Positions 35,328-44,042 of a stretch of 64,000 nucleotides of DNA are shown one piece after another. Source of the DNA: JAGHKQ01 sp041920565 (GTDB lineage Bacteria > Bacillota > Bacilli > Bacillales > Bacillaceae_G); the NCBI GenBank assembly GCA_041920565.1, contig JBHGXS010000068.1, positions 91,372 through 155,371 of the forward strand, in the 5' to 3' direction. Position 1 is the first letter of the stretch. The number at the start of each line of letters is the position of its first letter. A model generated the notes under the pieces. The model was not told the DNA's origin and made no database searches. It saw only the letters and a list, made by a program, of their open reading frames with translations. The translations under genes and the position numbers were made by a program.

Positions 35328-35796
35328 AGTTATCCAATGCTTTTTCCATAATAGAAGAAAGTTGATAAGGCGGACATACCGTCAGCAGTCCTTTGATGAC
35401 CTCGTCCCCTTCTTCATCATGGGCAAAAACTCTCATTTCGATAAGGTTTTCGTCATGATATACAGCAACGACTTCAAATTGAAATCGCAGCGTTGCATAG
35501 TGATAGACCGGTTTTACAAACTCTAGCTCCTGTCTTACAACATGGCTGCCGGGTCCCGGCAAGTACTTTGTAACGGTAGTTGTCACGATTCCCGTTAACA
35601 TAATGCTAGGAACAATCGGTTTTTGGTAAGGCGTTTGAGATGCATAGTCGTGCTGAATGTACAGCGGGTTTGCATCGTTTGTTAAACCGAGGTAAAGAAG
35701 CAAATCTTTATCCTCTATCTTTTCTGTCAATGTAAGCTTTTCTCCGATTGAAATCTCTTCCATTTTACGACCGAGCTTGCATTTTTTTCTTAGCAT
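35323..35796 (-). CDS. MaoC-like hotdog-fold dehydratase
   Basis: A 157-residue MaoC-family protein; such enzymes hydrate enoyl-CoA or enoyl-ACP. The (R)-hydratase-like pattern is visible: YLGLTNDANPLYIQHDYA (about 57-74, with the Asp and a His in the active-site helix), PIVPSIMLTGIVTTTV, and LEFVKPVYHYATLRFQ in the second half. The ATG at 35794-35796 is preceded by GGAGGTG. It stands between mdh and phoP as a single gene. The physiological substrate is unknown. Confidence 0.8.
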   Translation of the reverse strand: MLRKKCKLGRKMEEISIGEKLTLTEKIEDKDLLLYLGLTNDANPLYIQHDYASQTPYQKPIVPSIMLTGIVTTTVTKYLPGPGSHVVRQELEFVKPVYHYATLRFQFEVVAVYHDENLIEMRVFAHDEEGDEVIKGLLTVCPPYQLSSIMEKALDNF

Positions 35797-35965
35797 ATAA
35801 GCACCTCCGTTGTCTCTACCAAAACTACCTATCACTTTTCTATAGCAATGTAATATTTTCTAAAAATTAAGTCTTTTAAAAACAGCATTCACCTAATCAT
35901 TACACCTTGATACTAAAATGATAACGGTTTCAAATTATAGTGGAAAAATAACTTCTAAAGGTGGA

Positions 35966-36002
35966 AAAAGATTCGGAAACGCATTCCCGAATCTTTTTCG
36001 TT
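35966..36002. terminator. Bidirectional terminator-like hairpin
   Basis: AAAAAGATTCGG, loop, CCGAATCTTTTT, flanked by A on one side and T on the other, so it could end transcription in either direction. It lies about 250 bases beyond the mdh stop. Confidence 0.75.
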
Positions 36003-36012
36003 TACTTGAAGC

Positions 36013-36065
36013 GCAACTAGGCAATCGTCTACGCCTAAAGGCTTGACGCTAGCCAAGTTTTCTTT
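36013..36065 (+). repeat. Dispersed hairpin repeat, family B, copy 1
   Basis: The sequence runs GCAACTAGGCAATCG, a loop containing GCCTAAAGGC, then GACGCTAGCCAAGTTTTC and TTT. The arms 36020-36029 and 36045-36054 pair, and a T-rich tail follows on the plus strand. It matches 49139-49187 in inverse orientation. Confidence 0.8.
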
Positions 36066-36248
36066 ATTGTCCAACTTTCTTGACCAGCTTCCACCGACAA
36101 AATAGCCCTATCCACACAAAGCTAAAAAGCTGATTGGGCGGGAAAGAACACAAGGAACGCTTCTTCGAATAAACTGCGCCGCATCGCACTGTTTATGTGC
36201 GGGGGGGTGAAACGAGAAAGCTAAACGGGTCGAGAAAGCTTTACTTTA
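36066..36248. other. Gene-free stretch after mdh, no recognised content
   Basis: No reading frame, tRNA-like fold or known leader is apparent. It includes a run of seven G at about 36202 and short purine-rich patches. Together with the family B hairpin and the terminator-like stem it makes a long intergenic region of about 450 bases between mdh and the MaoC-like gene. Confidence 0.4.
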
Positions 36249-37187
36249 TTATGCTAAAACCTTCATTACGTTCTTAACGGACTCAACAGAGCGATCTAAT
36301 GCCGCTTTTTCTTCTTCAAGAAGATCAAGCTCGATGATCTTTTCAAGGCCGTTCCCGCCAAGGATTACCGGTACGCCTAAATAAATATCGCTGTAGCCGT
36401 ATTCACCTTCTAAGTAAGCGATCGCAGGTAATACGCGGCGTTGGTCTTTCAGAATTGCTTCTGTCATTTCTACTAGAGAAGCTGCAGGAGCGTAGTATGC
36501 GCTGCCGTTTCCTAATAGATTTACGATTTCTCCGCCGCCTTTTCTTGTGCGCTCTACAATCGCATCTAAGCGGTCTTTCGGAATTAATGTTTCAAGCGGA
36601 ATGCCGCCTGCGTAAGAGTAACGTACAAGAGGCACCATTTCGTCGCCGTGTCCGCCTAATACAAATCCTGTAATATCTTTCACAGATAAGTTTAATTCTT
36701 GTGCTACGAATGTACGAAAACGAGCTGTATCCAATACGCCGGATTGTCCGATTACGCGCTCTTTCGGGAAGCCGGACTCTTTGAATACTGTATAAGTCAT
36801 TGCATCAACCGGATTTGTTAATACGATAATTGTACAGTTTGGAGAGTACTTCACGATCTCTTGTGTTACGCTCTTCATAATTTTAGAGTTCGTTGCCACA
36901 AGATCGTCGCGGCTCATGCCCGGCTTGCGAGCAATACCAGCAGTGATAACAACTACATCAGAATCAGCTGTGTCAGCGTAGTCAGATGTACCGATGATGT
37001 TTGCATCAAAGCCTTGAACAGGGCTTGCTTCCAACATATCTAACGCTTTACCCTTTGTCGGATTTTCTAATTGAGGAATATCAACTAATACTACATCCCC
37101 TAATTCTTTTTGAGCCAATAAGAAAGCTGTTGTTGCACCTGTAAATCCTGCACCGATTACGGAAACCTTTTTACGTTTGATCGCCAT
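36249..37187 (-). CDS. mdh: Malate dehydrogenase
   Basis: NAD-dependent oxidation of malate to oxaloacetate. The 312-residue protein is of the LDH-like type used by Bacillus: VSVIGAGFTGATTAFLLAQ at 9-27, the catalytic Asp/Arg block with LTNPVDAMTYTVFK (about 122-135), and GGHGDEMVPLVRYS at about 177 with the catalytic His. The ATG has GGGGGAG upstream. It is the third gene of citZ-icd-mdh, 19 bases after icd. Confidence 0.96.
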   Translation of the reverse strand: MAIKRKKVSVIGAGFTGATTAFLLAQKELGDVVLVDIPQLENPTKGKALDMLEASPVQGFDANIIGTSDYADTADSDVVVITAGIARKPGMSRDDLVATNSKIMKSVTQEIVKYSPNCTIIVLTNPVDAMTYTVFKESGFPKERVIGQSGVLDTARFRTFVAQELNLSVKDITGFVLGGHGDEMVPLVRYSYAGGIPLETLIPKDRLDAIVERTRKGGGEIVNLLGNGSAYYAPAASLVEMTEAILKDQRRVLPAIAYLEGEYGYSDIYLGVPVILGGNGLEKIIELDLLEEEKAALDRSVESVKNVMKVLA

Positions 37188-37206
37188 GCTTTCTCCCCCT
37201 ACACTC

Positions 37207-38502
37207 TTATGCGTTTTCTACTACTGTTTTTGCGTCCATGTTTTTAATTAATTCGTTCGCAAACTCAGAGCATTTCACTTCTGTTGCTCCGTCCATTAAA
37301 CGAGCAAAGTCATACGTTACCACTTTAGAAGCGATTGTTTTCTCCATGGAAGCGATGATTAATTTTGCCGCTTCGCTCCAGCCGATATGCTCAAGCATTA
37401 AGACGCCGGACAGAATGACAGAAGACGGGTTCACTTTATCCAAACCTGCATACTTCGGAGCAGTACCGTGAGTCGCTTCAAAGATAGCATGTCCCGTTAC
37501 ATAGTTGATGTTCGCTCCCGGAGCGATCCCGATACCGCCTACTTGTGCAGCCAATGCATCGGAAATATAGTCGCCGTTTAAGTTCATTGTCGCTACTACA
37601 TCGAACTCGCGCGGACGAGTTAAAATTTGCTGTAAGAAGATATCCGCAATGGAATCTTTTACGATGATTTTGCCAGCAGCTTCTGCATCGGCCATCGCTT
37701 GGTTCGCCGCAGCTTTTCCTTCTTTTTCTACGATGCGGTCATATTCAGCCCATGTGAATACTTTATCGCCGAATTCTTGTTCCGCTACTTCATAGCCCCA
37801 GTTTTTGAACGCTCCTTCTGTATATTTCATGATGTTTCCTTTATGGACTAACGTAACAGATTTGCGGTTCTCGTTGATAGCATATTGAATTGCAGCACGA
37901 ACAAGGCGTTTTGTTCCTTCTTCAGAAACCGGCTTAATACCGATGCCAGAGGTTTCAGGGAAGCGGATTTTCTTAACGCCCATTTCGTTTTGCAAGAATT
38001 CTAATACCTTTTGTACTTCTGCGCTTCCTTTTGCGTATTCGATACCTGCATAAATGTCTTCTGTATTTTCACGGAAAATCACCATGTCAGTATCTTCCGG
38101 GCGTTTTACCGGAGAAGGCACGCCTTCAAAGTAACGAACCGGACGTAAGCATACGTACAAGTCAAGCTCTTGACGCAATGCTACGTTTAAAGAACGAATT
38201 CCGCCGCCTACCGGAGTTGTTAGAGGCCCCTTAATTGCGATTAAATACTCGTCAATTACATCTAACGTTTCTTGCGGAAGCCATTCACCTGTTTTGTTGA
38301 ACGCTTTTTCGCCTGCTAATACTTCTTTCCAAACGATTTTCTTTTCGCCGTTATATGCTTTTTCAACAGCTGCGTCTAATACACGGGAAGCTGCTGCCCA
38401 AATGTCCGGACCAGTACCGTCTCCCTCAATGAAAGGAATGATTGGATTATTAGGTACGTTCATGACGCCGTCAGTTACTGTAATTTTTTGCCCTGTAGTC
38501 AA
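37207..38502 (-). CDS. icd: Isocitrate dehydrogenase (NADP), TTG start
   Basis: Oxidative decarboxylation of isocitrate to 2-oxoglutarate. The 431-residue protein is of the bacterial NADP type: IPFIEGDGTGPDIW near the N terminus, the phosphorylatable serine region GGGIRSLNVALRQELDLY, DMVIFRENTEDIYAGIE, and NLNGDYISDALAAQVGG. I choose the TTG at 38500-38502 (MTTGQKITVTDG) because GGGGGT lies seven bases upstream and the N terminus then aligns with B. subtilis Icd; the ATG codons nearer 38517 lie too close to or before that site. Confidence 0.93.
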   Translation of the reverse strand: MTTGQKITVTDGVMNVPNNPIIPFIEGDGTGPDIWAAASRVLDAAVEKAYNGEKKIVWKEVLAGEKAFNKTGEWLPQETLDVIDEYLIAIKGPLTTPVGGGIRSLNVALRQELDLYVCLRPVRYFEGVPSPVKRPEDTDMVIFRENTEDIYAGIEYAKGSAEVQKVLEFLQNEMGVKKIRFPETSGIGIKPVSEEGTKRLVRAAIQYAINENRKSVTLVHKGNIMKYTEGAFKNWGYEVAEQEFGDKVFTWAEYDRIVEKEGKAAANQAMADAEAAGKIIVKDSIADIFLQQILTRPREFDVVATMNLNGDYISDALAAQVGGIGIAPGANINYVTGHAIFEATHGTAPKYAGLDKVNPSSVILSGVLMLEHIGWSEAAKLIIASMEKTIASKVVTYDFARLMDGATEVKCSEFANELIKNMDAKTVVENA

Positions 38503-38639
38503 TGCCATTACCCCCATGTTTCAAAATGTATGCATGAAACCAGGGAAGACATGGCTGTCCCCCCGGTTCAAACAACAAATCAATTCTAAATTTTTCAATG
38601 ATTACATCTATGCTAAAGAATCAGAATTCTTTAAGCGTA

Positions 38640-39758
38640 TTAATCTCTTTGTTCTAATGGTACATATTTTTGGTTCGTTGGTCCATTATAATCTGCGCGA
38701 GGACGGATTAAACGGTTGTTTTCATATTGCTCGAGAATATGAGCCAACCATCCGGATGTACGGCTTACCGCAAAGATCGGCGTAAATAAATCATGCTCGA
38801 TTCCTAAGCAGTGATATACGCTTGCAGAATAAAAATCTACGTTTGGCGGCAACCCTTTAAAAGATGTTACGATTTCTTCAATCTTCACAGACATATCATA
38901 CCATTTTCTTTTTCCGTTCATAATACATAATTGCTTGGACATTTCTTTTAAATGCTTGGCGCGAGGATCGCCGTTGCGATATACGCGGTGACCGAAGCCC
39001 ATAATCTTCACTTTGTTGTTGAGCGCATTTAAAATATACGGCTCAACATTTTCAAGATCGCCGATTTCCATCAGCATTTTCATTACGTTTTCATTTGCAC
39101 CGCCGTGAAGAGGCCCTTTTAATGCCCCGATTGCAGCAGTGATACCGGAATATACATCAGACAATGTTGCTACGCAAACACGAGCAGTAAATGTAGACGC
39201 GTTTAATTCATGATCTGCATGAAGCACTAATGCTTTATCAAACGCCTCAACTTCCACCTCATTTGGCACGCGGTCGTTCAGCATATACAAGAAGTTTGCT
39301 GCAAATCCTAAATCCGTACGCGGTGCTACAGGCTCTAATCCCTTGCGAATTCTTGCAAACGCCGCTACTAAAGTAGAAATCTGCGCTTGTAATTTAACCG
39401 CTTTCAAATAGTTGGACTGCTCGTCCATCTCCTCAACATTTTCTTCATATAATGATAGCATAGAAATCGTTGTTCGTAAAACATTCATTGGATGTACATT
39501 GTCTAACTTTATCGTTTTTAAATAGTGGAGGATTTCTTCCGGAACGCCTGCATTCTCAGCTAATTGCTGCTTTAACTCCGCCAGCTCAGCTTTGTTTGGA
39601 AGCTTGCGGTGCCATAGTAAGTAAACAACCTCTTCGAAAGTAGCATGTTCCGCTAAGTCATCGATATTGTACCCTACGTATGTTAATGTATCATCAATGA
39701 TAGAACTGATTGATGATGTTGTAGCGACTACCCCTTCAAGACCTCGAATAACTGTCAT
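38640..39758 (-). CDS. citZ: Citrate synthase
   Basis: First TCA-cycle step, condensing acetyl-CoA with oxaloacetate. The 372-residue length equals that of B. subtilis CitZ. Active-site segments are visible: HADHELNASTFTAR at about 202, GALKGPLHGGANENVM at about 229 and MGFGHRVYRNGDPRAK at about 267, with the late Asp in NVDFYSASVYH. The ATG follows AAAGGAGAG. It heads citZ-icd-mdh; the 122-base citZ-icd gap contains only a short GC-rich stem. Confidence 0.96.
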   Translation of the reverse strand: MTVIRGLEGVVATTSSISSIIDDTLTYVGYNIDDLAEHATFEEVVYLLWHRKLPNKAELAELKQQLAENAGVPEEILHYLKTIKLDNVHPMNVLRTTISMLSLYEENVEEMDEQSNYLKAVKLQAQISTLVAAFARIRKGLEPVAPRTDLGFAANFLYMLNDRVPNEVEVEAFDKALVLHADHELNASTFTARVCVATLSDVYSGITAAIGALKGPLHGGANENVMKMLMEIGDLENVEPYILNALNNKVKIMGFGHRVYRNGDPRAKHLKEMSKQLCIMNGKRKWYDMSVKIEEIVTSFKGLPPNVDFYSASVYHCLGIEHDLFTPIFAVSRTSGWLAHILEQYENNRLIRPRADYNGPTNQKYVPLEQRD

Positions 39759-39934
39759 AATGATCTCTCCTTTTCTCCAAATTTCCCCATCCTACGAAGC
39801 GCCCTATTGCAGCGAAAAATAACAATACATAAAACAATGGAAGGGCATTATTCTATGCAGTTGTTACTTTTCGCATATCTTTCTTCTTTCTACTACTAAC
39901 GAAAAATGTAGAAAGAGACTCTTCCCTATAACTC

Positions 39935-39963
39935 ATTATAAACAATTATCTGACTTTTGTGAA
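39935..39963 (-). promoter_or_regulatory. Sigma-A promoter of citZ-icd-mdh
   Basis: Minus strand TTCACA (39958-39963), 17 bases, TATAAT (39935-39940), giving a leader of about 170 bases. ATAA/TTAT half-sites around the -10 box could be CcpC targets, but the spacing does not fit the known dyad well. Confidence 0.65.
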
Positions 39964-40003
39964 TGAAAAGAATTCATTAAATTTATATTAAAATAAAATA
40001 ACT

Positions 40004-40462
40004 TTATTTCAATAGGTTCACGAGGTTCATAAATACGTATGCAATGCCCGCTCCTATTAACGGACCGACCGCTACTCCGCGGAATAACGCAACCGCTAAA
40101 ATCGTTCCAAATACAAGGGCAGTCGTAATGTGCGGATCCTCTGCAAGCAGCTGTACTCCTCCTTTAGCCAGCAACGCGACAAGAATACCGGAAATTAAAG
40201 CAATCCAAGCATAGTACGATTTAACAGCTTCCGTTAATTGCTTAAATCCAATTTCTCCCGTCGCAATCGGCACCAGGACAGCGACTGTAATGACGGTGAC
40301 TCCCAAATTAATGCCCTTTTGCTGCAAATACGGAAATATCTTATCGCCCAGCATGGTCCATTTGATTACCAGCAATATGACAACAGCTATTGTTAATGAT
40401 TGGTTTTTGGCAACATATCCGATTGCTAATAATATTAATAAAAAAATGGTGGACTGACTCAT
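40004..40462 (-). CDS. ytwI: DUF441 family membrane protein (YtwI-like)
   Basis: Integral membrane protein of 152 residues with about four hydrophobic spans and a Gly-rich C-terminal part (GVAVGPLIGAGIAYVFMNLV). It matches the UPF0756/DUF441 family, whose role is unknown. I take the ATG at 40460-40462 with AAAGG upstream. It is a single gene between citZ and ytvI, as in other Bacillus genomes. Confidence 0.82.
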   Translation of the reverse strand: MSQSTIFLLILLAIGYVAKNQSLTIAVVILLVIKWTMLGDKIFPYLQQKGINLGVTVITVAVLVPIATGEIGFKQLTEAVKSYYAWIALISGILVALLAKGGVQLLAEDPHITTALVFGTILAVALFRGVAVGPLIGAGIAYVFMNLVNLLK

Positions 40463-40608
40463 TCTGTTCATCCTTTCGGGGTGTATATTTTTTTACATTG
40501 CTTTTCTTTACTTTCAGAACAATGTAGAATTAAGGAAATTAAACGTTTATCATAGACATTCAGATATATTTCATCACTATATTACATAGAAAGAGGGGGA
40601 GAAAGGAT

Positions 40609-41724
40609 TTGAATAAAAACTACATATTCGGGACGATTCGGTTTGCTGTTGTGCTCCTTATCGCAATCGCGGGACTTTATCTGGCATGGTATGTATCCGG
40701 ATTGATTTATCCGTTTATCATCGCCTTCGTGCTGGCTTATATTATGAATCCTGTTGTGGATTTCTTAGAGGGCAAGCTTCGATTTCCGCGAGCGCTGGCT
40801 GCCTTTGTCTCTCTGATTCTTCTTTTTGGCATGGCAGCGGGATTAGTAACTCTCTTAATTACTGAGATTATCGCAGCCTCATCCTATTTGCTTGAAGTGC
40901 TGCCCGATAACTTTGCGAAACTGGTTACTTATTTGCAAGAGTTTACCGTTAACAATATTATGCCGCTTTATAACGATTTATTGGCAAAGTTTAACCGGCT
41001 TGGTGACTCTCAACAAGAAACCATCATGGAGAACATAAGGAACTTCGGTACAGGTTTAACCAAAAAAGGCCAGGAAATATTAACTGCGATTCTAGTAGGA
41101 CTGAAAACATTCCTGGGCGCTCTGCCAAATACGGCAACCGTGTTAATCTTCATTTTGTTGGCGACTTTCTTCATCAGTAACGATTGGCATCGCATCAGAA
41201 GAGGAGCGAAACGGATGATGCCAAACCGAGTACAAGGCTATAGTCACTACATTTCCGAAGATTTAAAAAGGGCATTGGTTGGATTTATAAAAGCACAATT
41301 TACCCTTATTTCCATGACGACTGTCATAGTGTTAATCGGGCTGTTAATATTGCGTGTTCCTTACGCCATTACAATTGCCTTAATTACCGGTATGGTCGAC
41401 TTGCTTCCATATCTCGGTACAGGCGCTGTATTCGTTCCTTGGATCATTTACTGTTATTTTACAGGCAATACAAGCCTCGCCGTTGGGCTTCTGGTTCTTT
41501 ACATCGTTGTTATTGTACAGCGTCAGCTGATGGAGCCAAAGATATTATCTTCTAATATCGGTTTAGATCCGCTGCCGACTTTAATCGCTCTCTTTGTCGG
41601 GTTTAAGCTGTTTGGATTTTTAGGGTTGATTATCGGACCTGTCACACTTGTGATTTTAAAAACGTTATATGATGCAAATGTTTTCCGGGATTTATGGCGG
41701 TTTATTAAAGGAGGAAATGCATAA
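40609..41724 (+). CDS. ytvI: AI-2E family transporter (YtvI-like)
   Basis: A 371-residue membrane protein of the AI-2 exporter-like superfamily (PF01594). The membrane spans lie at about 10-50, 60-90 and five to six more after residue 160. The family signature in the C-terminal half is visible as TGMVDLLPYLGTGAVFVPW at about 261, with GLIIGPVTLVILKTLYD near the end. The substrate is unknown. The TTG start at 40609 is preceded by AGAAAGGA. It ends at a shared terminator with the converging fxsA. Confidence 0.85.
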   Translation: MNKNYIFGTIRFAVVLLIAIAGLYLAWYVSGLIYPFIIAFVLAYIMNPVVDFLEGKLRFPRALAAFVSLILLFGMAAGLVTLLITEIIAASSYLLEVLPDNFAKLVTYLQEFTVNNIMPLYNDLLAKFNRLGDSQQETIMENIRNFGTGLTKKGQEILTAILVGLKTFLGALPNTATVLIFILLATFFISNDWHRIRRGAKRMMPNRVQGYSHYISEDLKRALVGFIKAQFTLISMTTVIVLIGLLILRVPYAITIALITGMVDLLPYLGTGAVFVPWIIYCYFTGNTSLAVGLLVLYIVVIVQRQLMEPKILSSNIGLDPLPTLIALFVGFKLFGFLGLIIGPVTLVILKTLYDANVFRDLWRFIKGGNA

Positions 41725-41730
41725 TTTCGC

Positions 41731-41768
41731 ATAAAAAAACGCTTGGCGCTTGCCGAGCGTTTTTTATC
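41731..41768. terminator. Bidirectional terminator between ytvI and fxsA
   Basis: AAAAAACGCTTGG, loop, CCGAGCGTTTTTT between two converging genes, with A and T runs on opposite sides. Confidence 0.9.
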
Positions 41769-42156
41769 TCCAAATAATCCGCGTGGATCCGTCACGAATC
41801 TTTTTCTCAATCCACTTCATCATCAGCGCTTTAAACGGCTTGCGGGTAACAGGAAGAAGCAAGAAAAATCCTAAAACATCTGTAGCATATCCCGGTGTCA
41901 GCAAAAGAGTTCCTCCCACTAGGATGCATACTCCATCAAGTAAGGAATCCGTTGGAAATTGTCCTCGGCTCAAACGATACTGTATTTCTCGCATTACTTC
42001 CAATCCTTGCCGCTTTGCCAAATATGCACCGATAAATCCGGTCGCAAGAATGATGAGGAATGTTGGCCATATTCCGATAAGATGGCTTGATGTCACCAGC
42101 AGCGTTACTTCGATAGCGGGTATTAAAATAAAGAAAAACACGAGGACTTTAAACAT
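41764..42156 (-). CDS. fxsA: FxsA family membrane protein
   Basis: A 130-residue membrane protein homologous to E. coli FxsA, which affects phage exclusion by the F plasmid. The family pattern is visible: PAIEVTLLVTSSHLIGIWPT, ILATGFIGAYLAKRQGLEVM and LLLTPGYATDVLGFFLLLP. There are three to four hydrophobic spans and a basic C-terminal tail (WIEKKIRDGSTR). The ATG follows GGGGGAG. Its cellular role in Bacillus is not known to me. It converges on ytvI. Confidence 0.88.
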   Translation of the reverse strand: MFKVLVFFFILIPAIEVTLLVTSSHLIGIWPTFLIILATGFIGAYLAKRQGLEVMREIQYRLSRGQFPTDSLLDGVCILVGGTLLLTPGYATDVLGFFLLLPVTRKPFKALMMKWIEKKIRDGSTRIIWR

Positions 42157-42179
42157 GGTTACTCCCCCATATGAAAAAT

Positions 42180-42212
42180 GTAAAAAGAGAAGGATCGCTC
42201 CTTCTCTTATTA
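42180..42212 (-). terminator. Terminator of pfkA-pyk
   Basis: Minus strand AGAGAAGGA, GCGA, TCCTTCTCTTTTT after the pyk stop. Confidence 0.92.
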
Positions 42213-42217
42213 TATGC

Positions 42218-43975
42218 TTACAGTACTACCGCATGTCCATTATAAACGATTCCGCGAGCAGCATCTACTGTTACTTCTTGTCCGTCTTTTAGAATAGCAG
42301 TCGCGTTGTTTACGCCCACAATAACAGGAATGCCAAGCGTCACACCTACTACAGCTGCATGGCTTGTTAATCCGCCTTCTTCAATGATTAGGGCAGCTGC
42401 TTTTTCCACAGCCGGCATCATATCCTTTTCAGTTGCATTTGTTACAAGGATGTCACCTTGTTTCATTTTTTCGATTGCTTCTTCTGCCGTTTTTGCAACA
42501 ACCACTTTTCCAGTCGCTGTTTTGCGGCCGATTCCTTGTCCTTTTACAAGCTGTTCGCCGACAACATGCACTTTCATCATGTTTGTTGTGCCTGTTTCGC
42601 CAACAGGAACGCCCGCAGTAATCACAACAGTATCTCCAAAGCCGATTAAACCGGCATCCATGCTTGTTTGCACAGCTGTATCGATTACTTCGTCCGTAGA
42701 GCTTACCTTCTCACCTGCTAGGAGAGCCTGTACCCCCCAAACAATCGCAAGCTTGCGGCATACTCTCTCATCAAACGTTACAGCAACAATCGGAGATTTC
42801 GGACGATATTTGGAAATCATTTTCGCTGTATAACCGCTTTCTGTCGGCGTTACAATTGCAGCCACATCCAATGCAATTGCTGTGTGTGCAACCGATTGGC
42901 TAATTGCATCCGTAATGGTTGTTTTTGCTTCTTTCATGCGCTTTCTGAACAAGTCTTGGTAGTGTAAAGAGCGTTCTACGCGAGAAGCGATTGTCGCCAT
43001 CATTTTTACAGATTCTACCGGATAAGAGCCTGCTGCTGTTTCACCGGAAAGCATGATCGCATCCGTGCCGTCAAAGATGGCATTCGCAACGTCACTTGCT
43101 TCCGCACGTGTCGGACGCGGATTGCGCTGCATGGAGTCTAACATTTGCGTAGCCGTAATAACAGGCTTGCCTAATAAATTACACTTTTTAATTAAACGTT
43201 TTTGTACAAGAGGAACTTCTTCCGGCGGAATTTCTACACCCATGTCGCCGCGCGCTACCATCAAACCGTCAGATACTTCTAAGATAGAATCAATGTTATC
43301 GATTCCTTCTTGGTTTTCAATCTTAGGAATGATTTGGATGTGAGAAGCCCCATGCTCTTCTAACAGCTCACGAATTTCCAAGACGTCTGACGCCTTACGT
43401 ACGAAAGAAGCCGCGATAAAGTCTACTCCTTGCTCAATGCCGAACACGATATCTTGTACGTCTTTTTCTGTAATGCCCGGAAGCTTGATGCTTACGTTCG
43501 GAACGTTTACACCTTTTTTATTTTTCACGATACCGCTGTTCAATACTTTTGTGCGGATTTCGCCGTTTGCTTTTTCCAGCACTTGCAGCTCAATTAAACC
43601 GTCGTCAATTAGAATGCGGGAGCCCGGTTCTACATCGTCATACAAACCTGTGTATGTGACAGAAAACTTTTCTGCCGTTCCAAGTACTTGCTCCATAGAA
43701 ATGATAACTTCCGCACCTGTTTTTAATTCTGCCTGTCCGTTCTCAAAGTCGTGCGTGCGGATTTCAGGTCCTTTTGTATCAAGTAAAATAGCTACCGTCT
43801 TACCCGTTTTCTTCGCCGCCTCGCGAATATTTTGAATACGCGCTGCATGCTCTTCATGACTTCCATGTGAGAAGTTCAAACGTGCTACGTTCATCCCTGC
43901 TTCAATCAGTTGCGTCAGTTTCTCAATGCTTTCACTTGCAGGCCCGATTGTACATACGATTTTTGTCTTACGCAT
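42218..43975 (-). CDS. pyk: Pyruvate kinase
   Basis: Final ATP-producing step of glycolysis. The 585-residue protein carries the pyruvate kinase core (RKTKIVCTIGPASES, NFSHGSHEEH, MVARGDMGVEIP, ATQMLDSM) to about 470 and the extra C-terminal PEP-utilising-enzyme domain found in Bacillus (GGLTSHAAVVGVTLGIPVIV). The start at 43973-43975 has GGAGGT seven bases upstream; the longer frame to 44026 overlaps the intergenic region. It follows pfkA by 67 bases in the usual pfkA-pyk operon. Confidence 0.96.
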   Translation of the reverse strand: MRKTKIVCTIGPASESIEKLTQLIEAGMNVARLNFSHGSHEEHAARIQNIREAAKKTGKTVAILLDTKGPEIRTHDFENGQAELKTGAEVIISMEQVLGTAEKFSVTYTGLYDDVEPGSRILIDDGLIELQVLEKANGEIRTKVLNSGIVKNKKGVNVPNVSIKLPGITEKDVQDIVFGIEQGVDFIAASFVRKASDVLEIRELLEEHGASHIQIIPKIENQEGIDNIDSILEVSDGLMVARGDMGVEIPPEEVPLVQKRLIKKCNLLGKPVITATQMLDSMQRNPRPTRAEASDVANAIFDGTDAIMLSGETAAGSYPVESVKMMATIASRVERSLHYQDLFRKRMKEAKTTITDAISQSVAHTAIALDVAAIVTPTESGYTAKMISKYRPKSPIVAVTFDERVCRKLAIVWGVQALLAGEKVSSTDEVIDTAVQTSMDAGLIGFGDTVVITAGVPVGETGTTNMMKVHVVGEQLVKGQGIGRKTATGKVVVAKTAEEAIEKMKQGDILVTNATEKDMMPAVEKAAALIIEEGGLTSHAAVVGVTLGIPVIVGVNNATAILKDGQEVTVDAARGIVYNGHAVVL

Positions 43976-44042
43976 TTTTTTACCTCCACTTTTTTCATGG
44001 AAACGTTCCCAAATCGGCAACGTCATTTATCTTTATCTTTGA

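Noticed and set aside
39925..39970. CcpC site at the citZ promoter
   Set aside because: ATAA and TTAT half-sites are present but their spacing does not fit the ATAA-N7-TTAT dyad.
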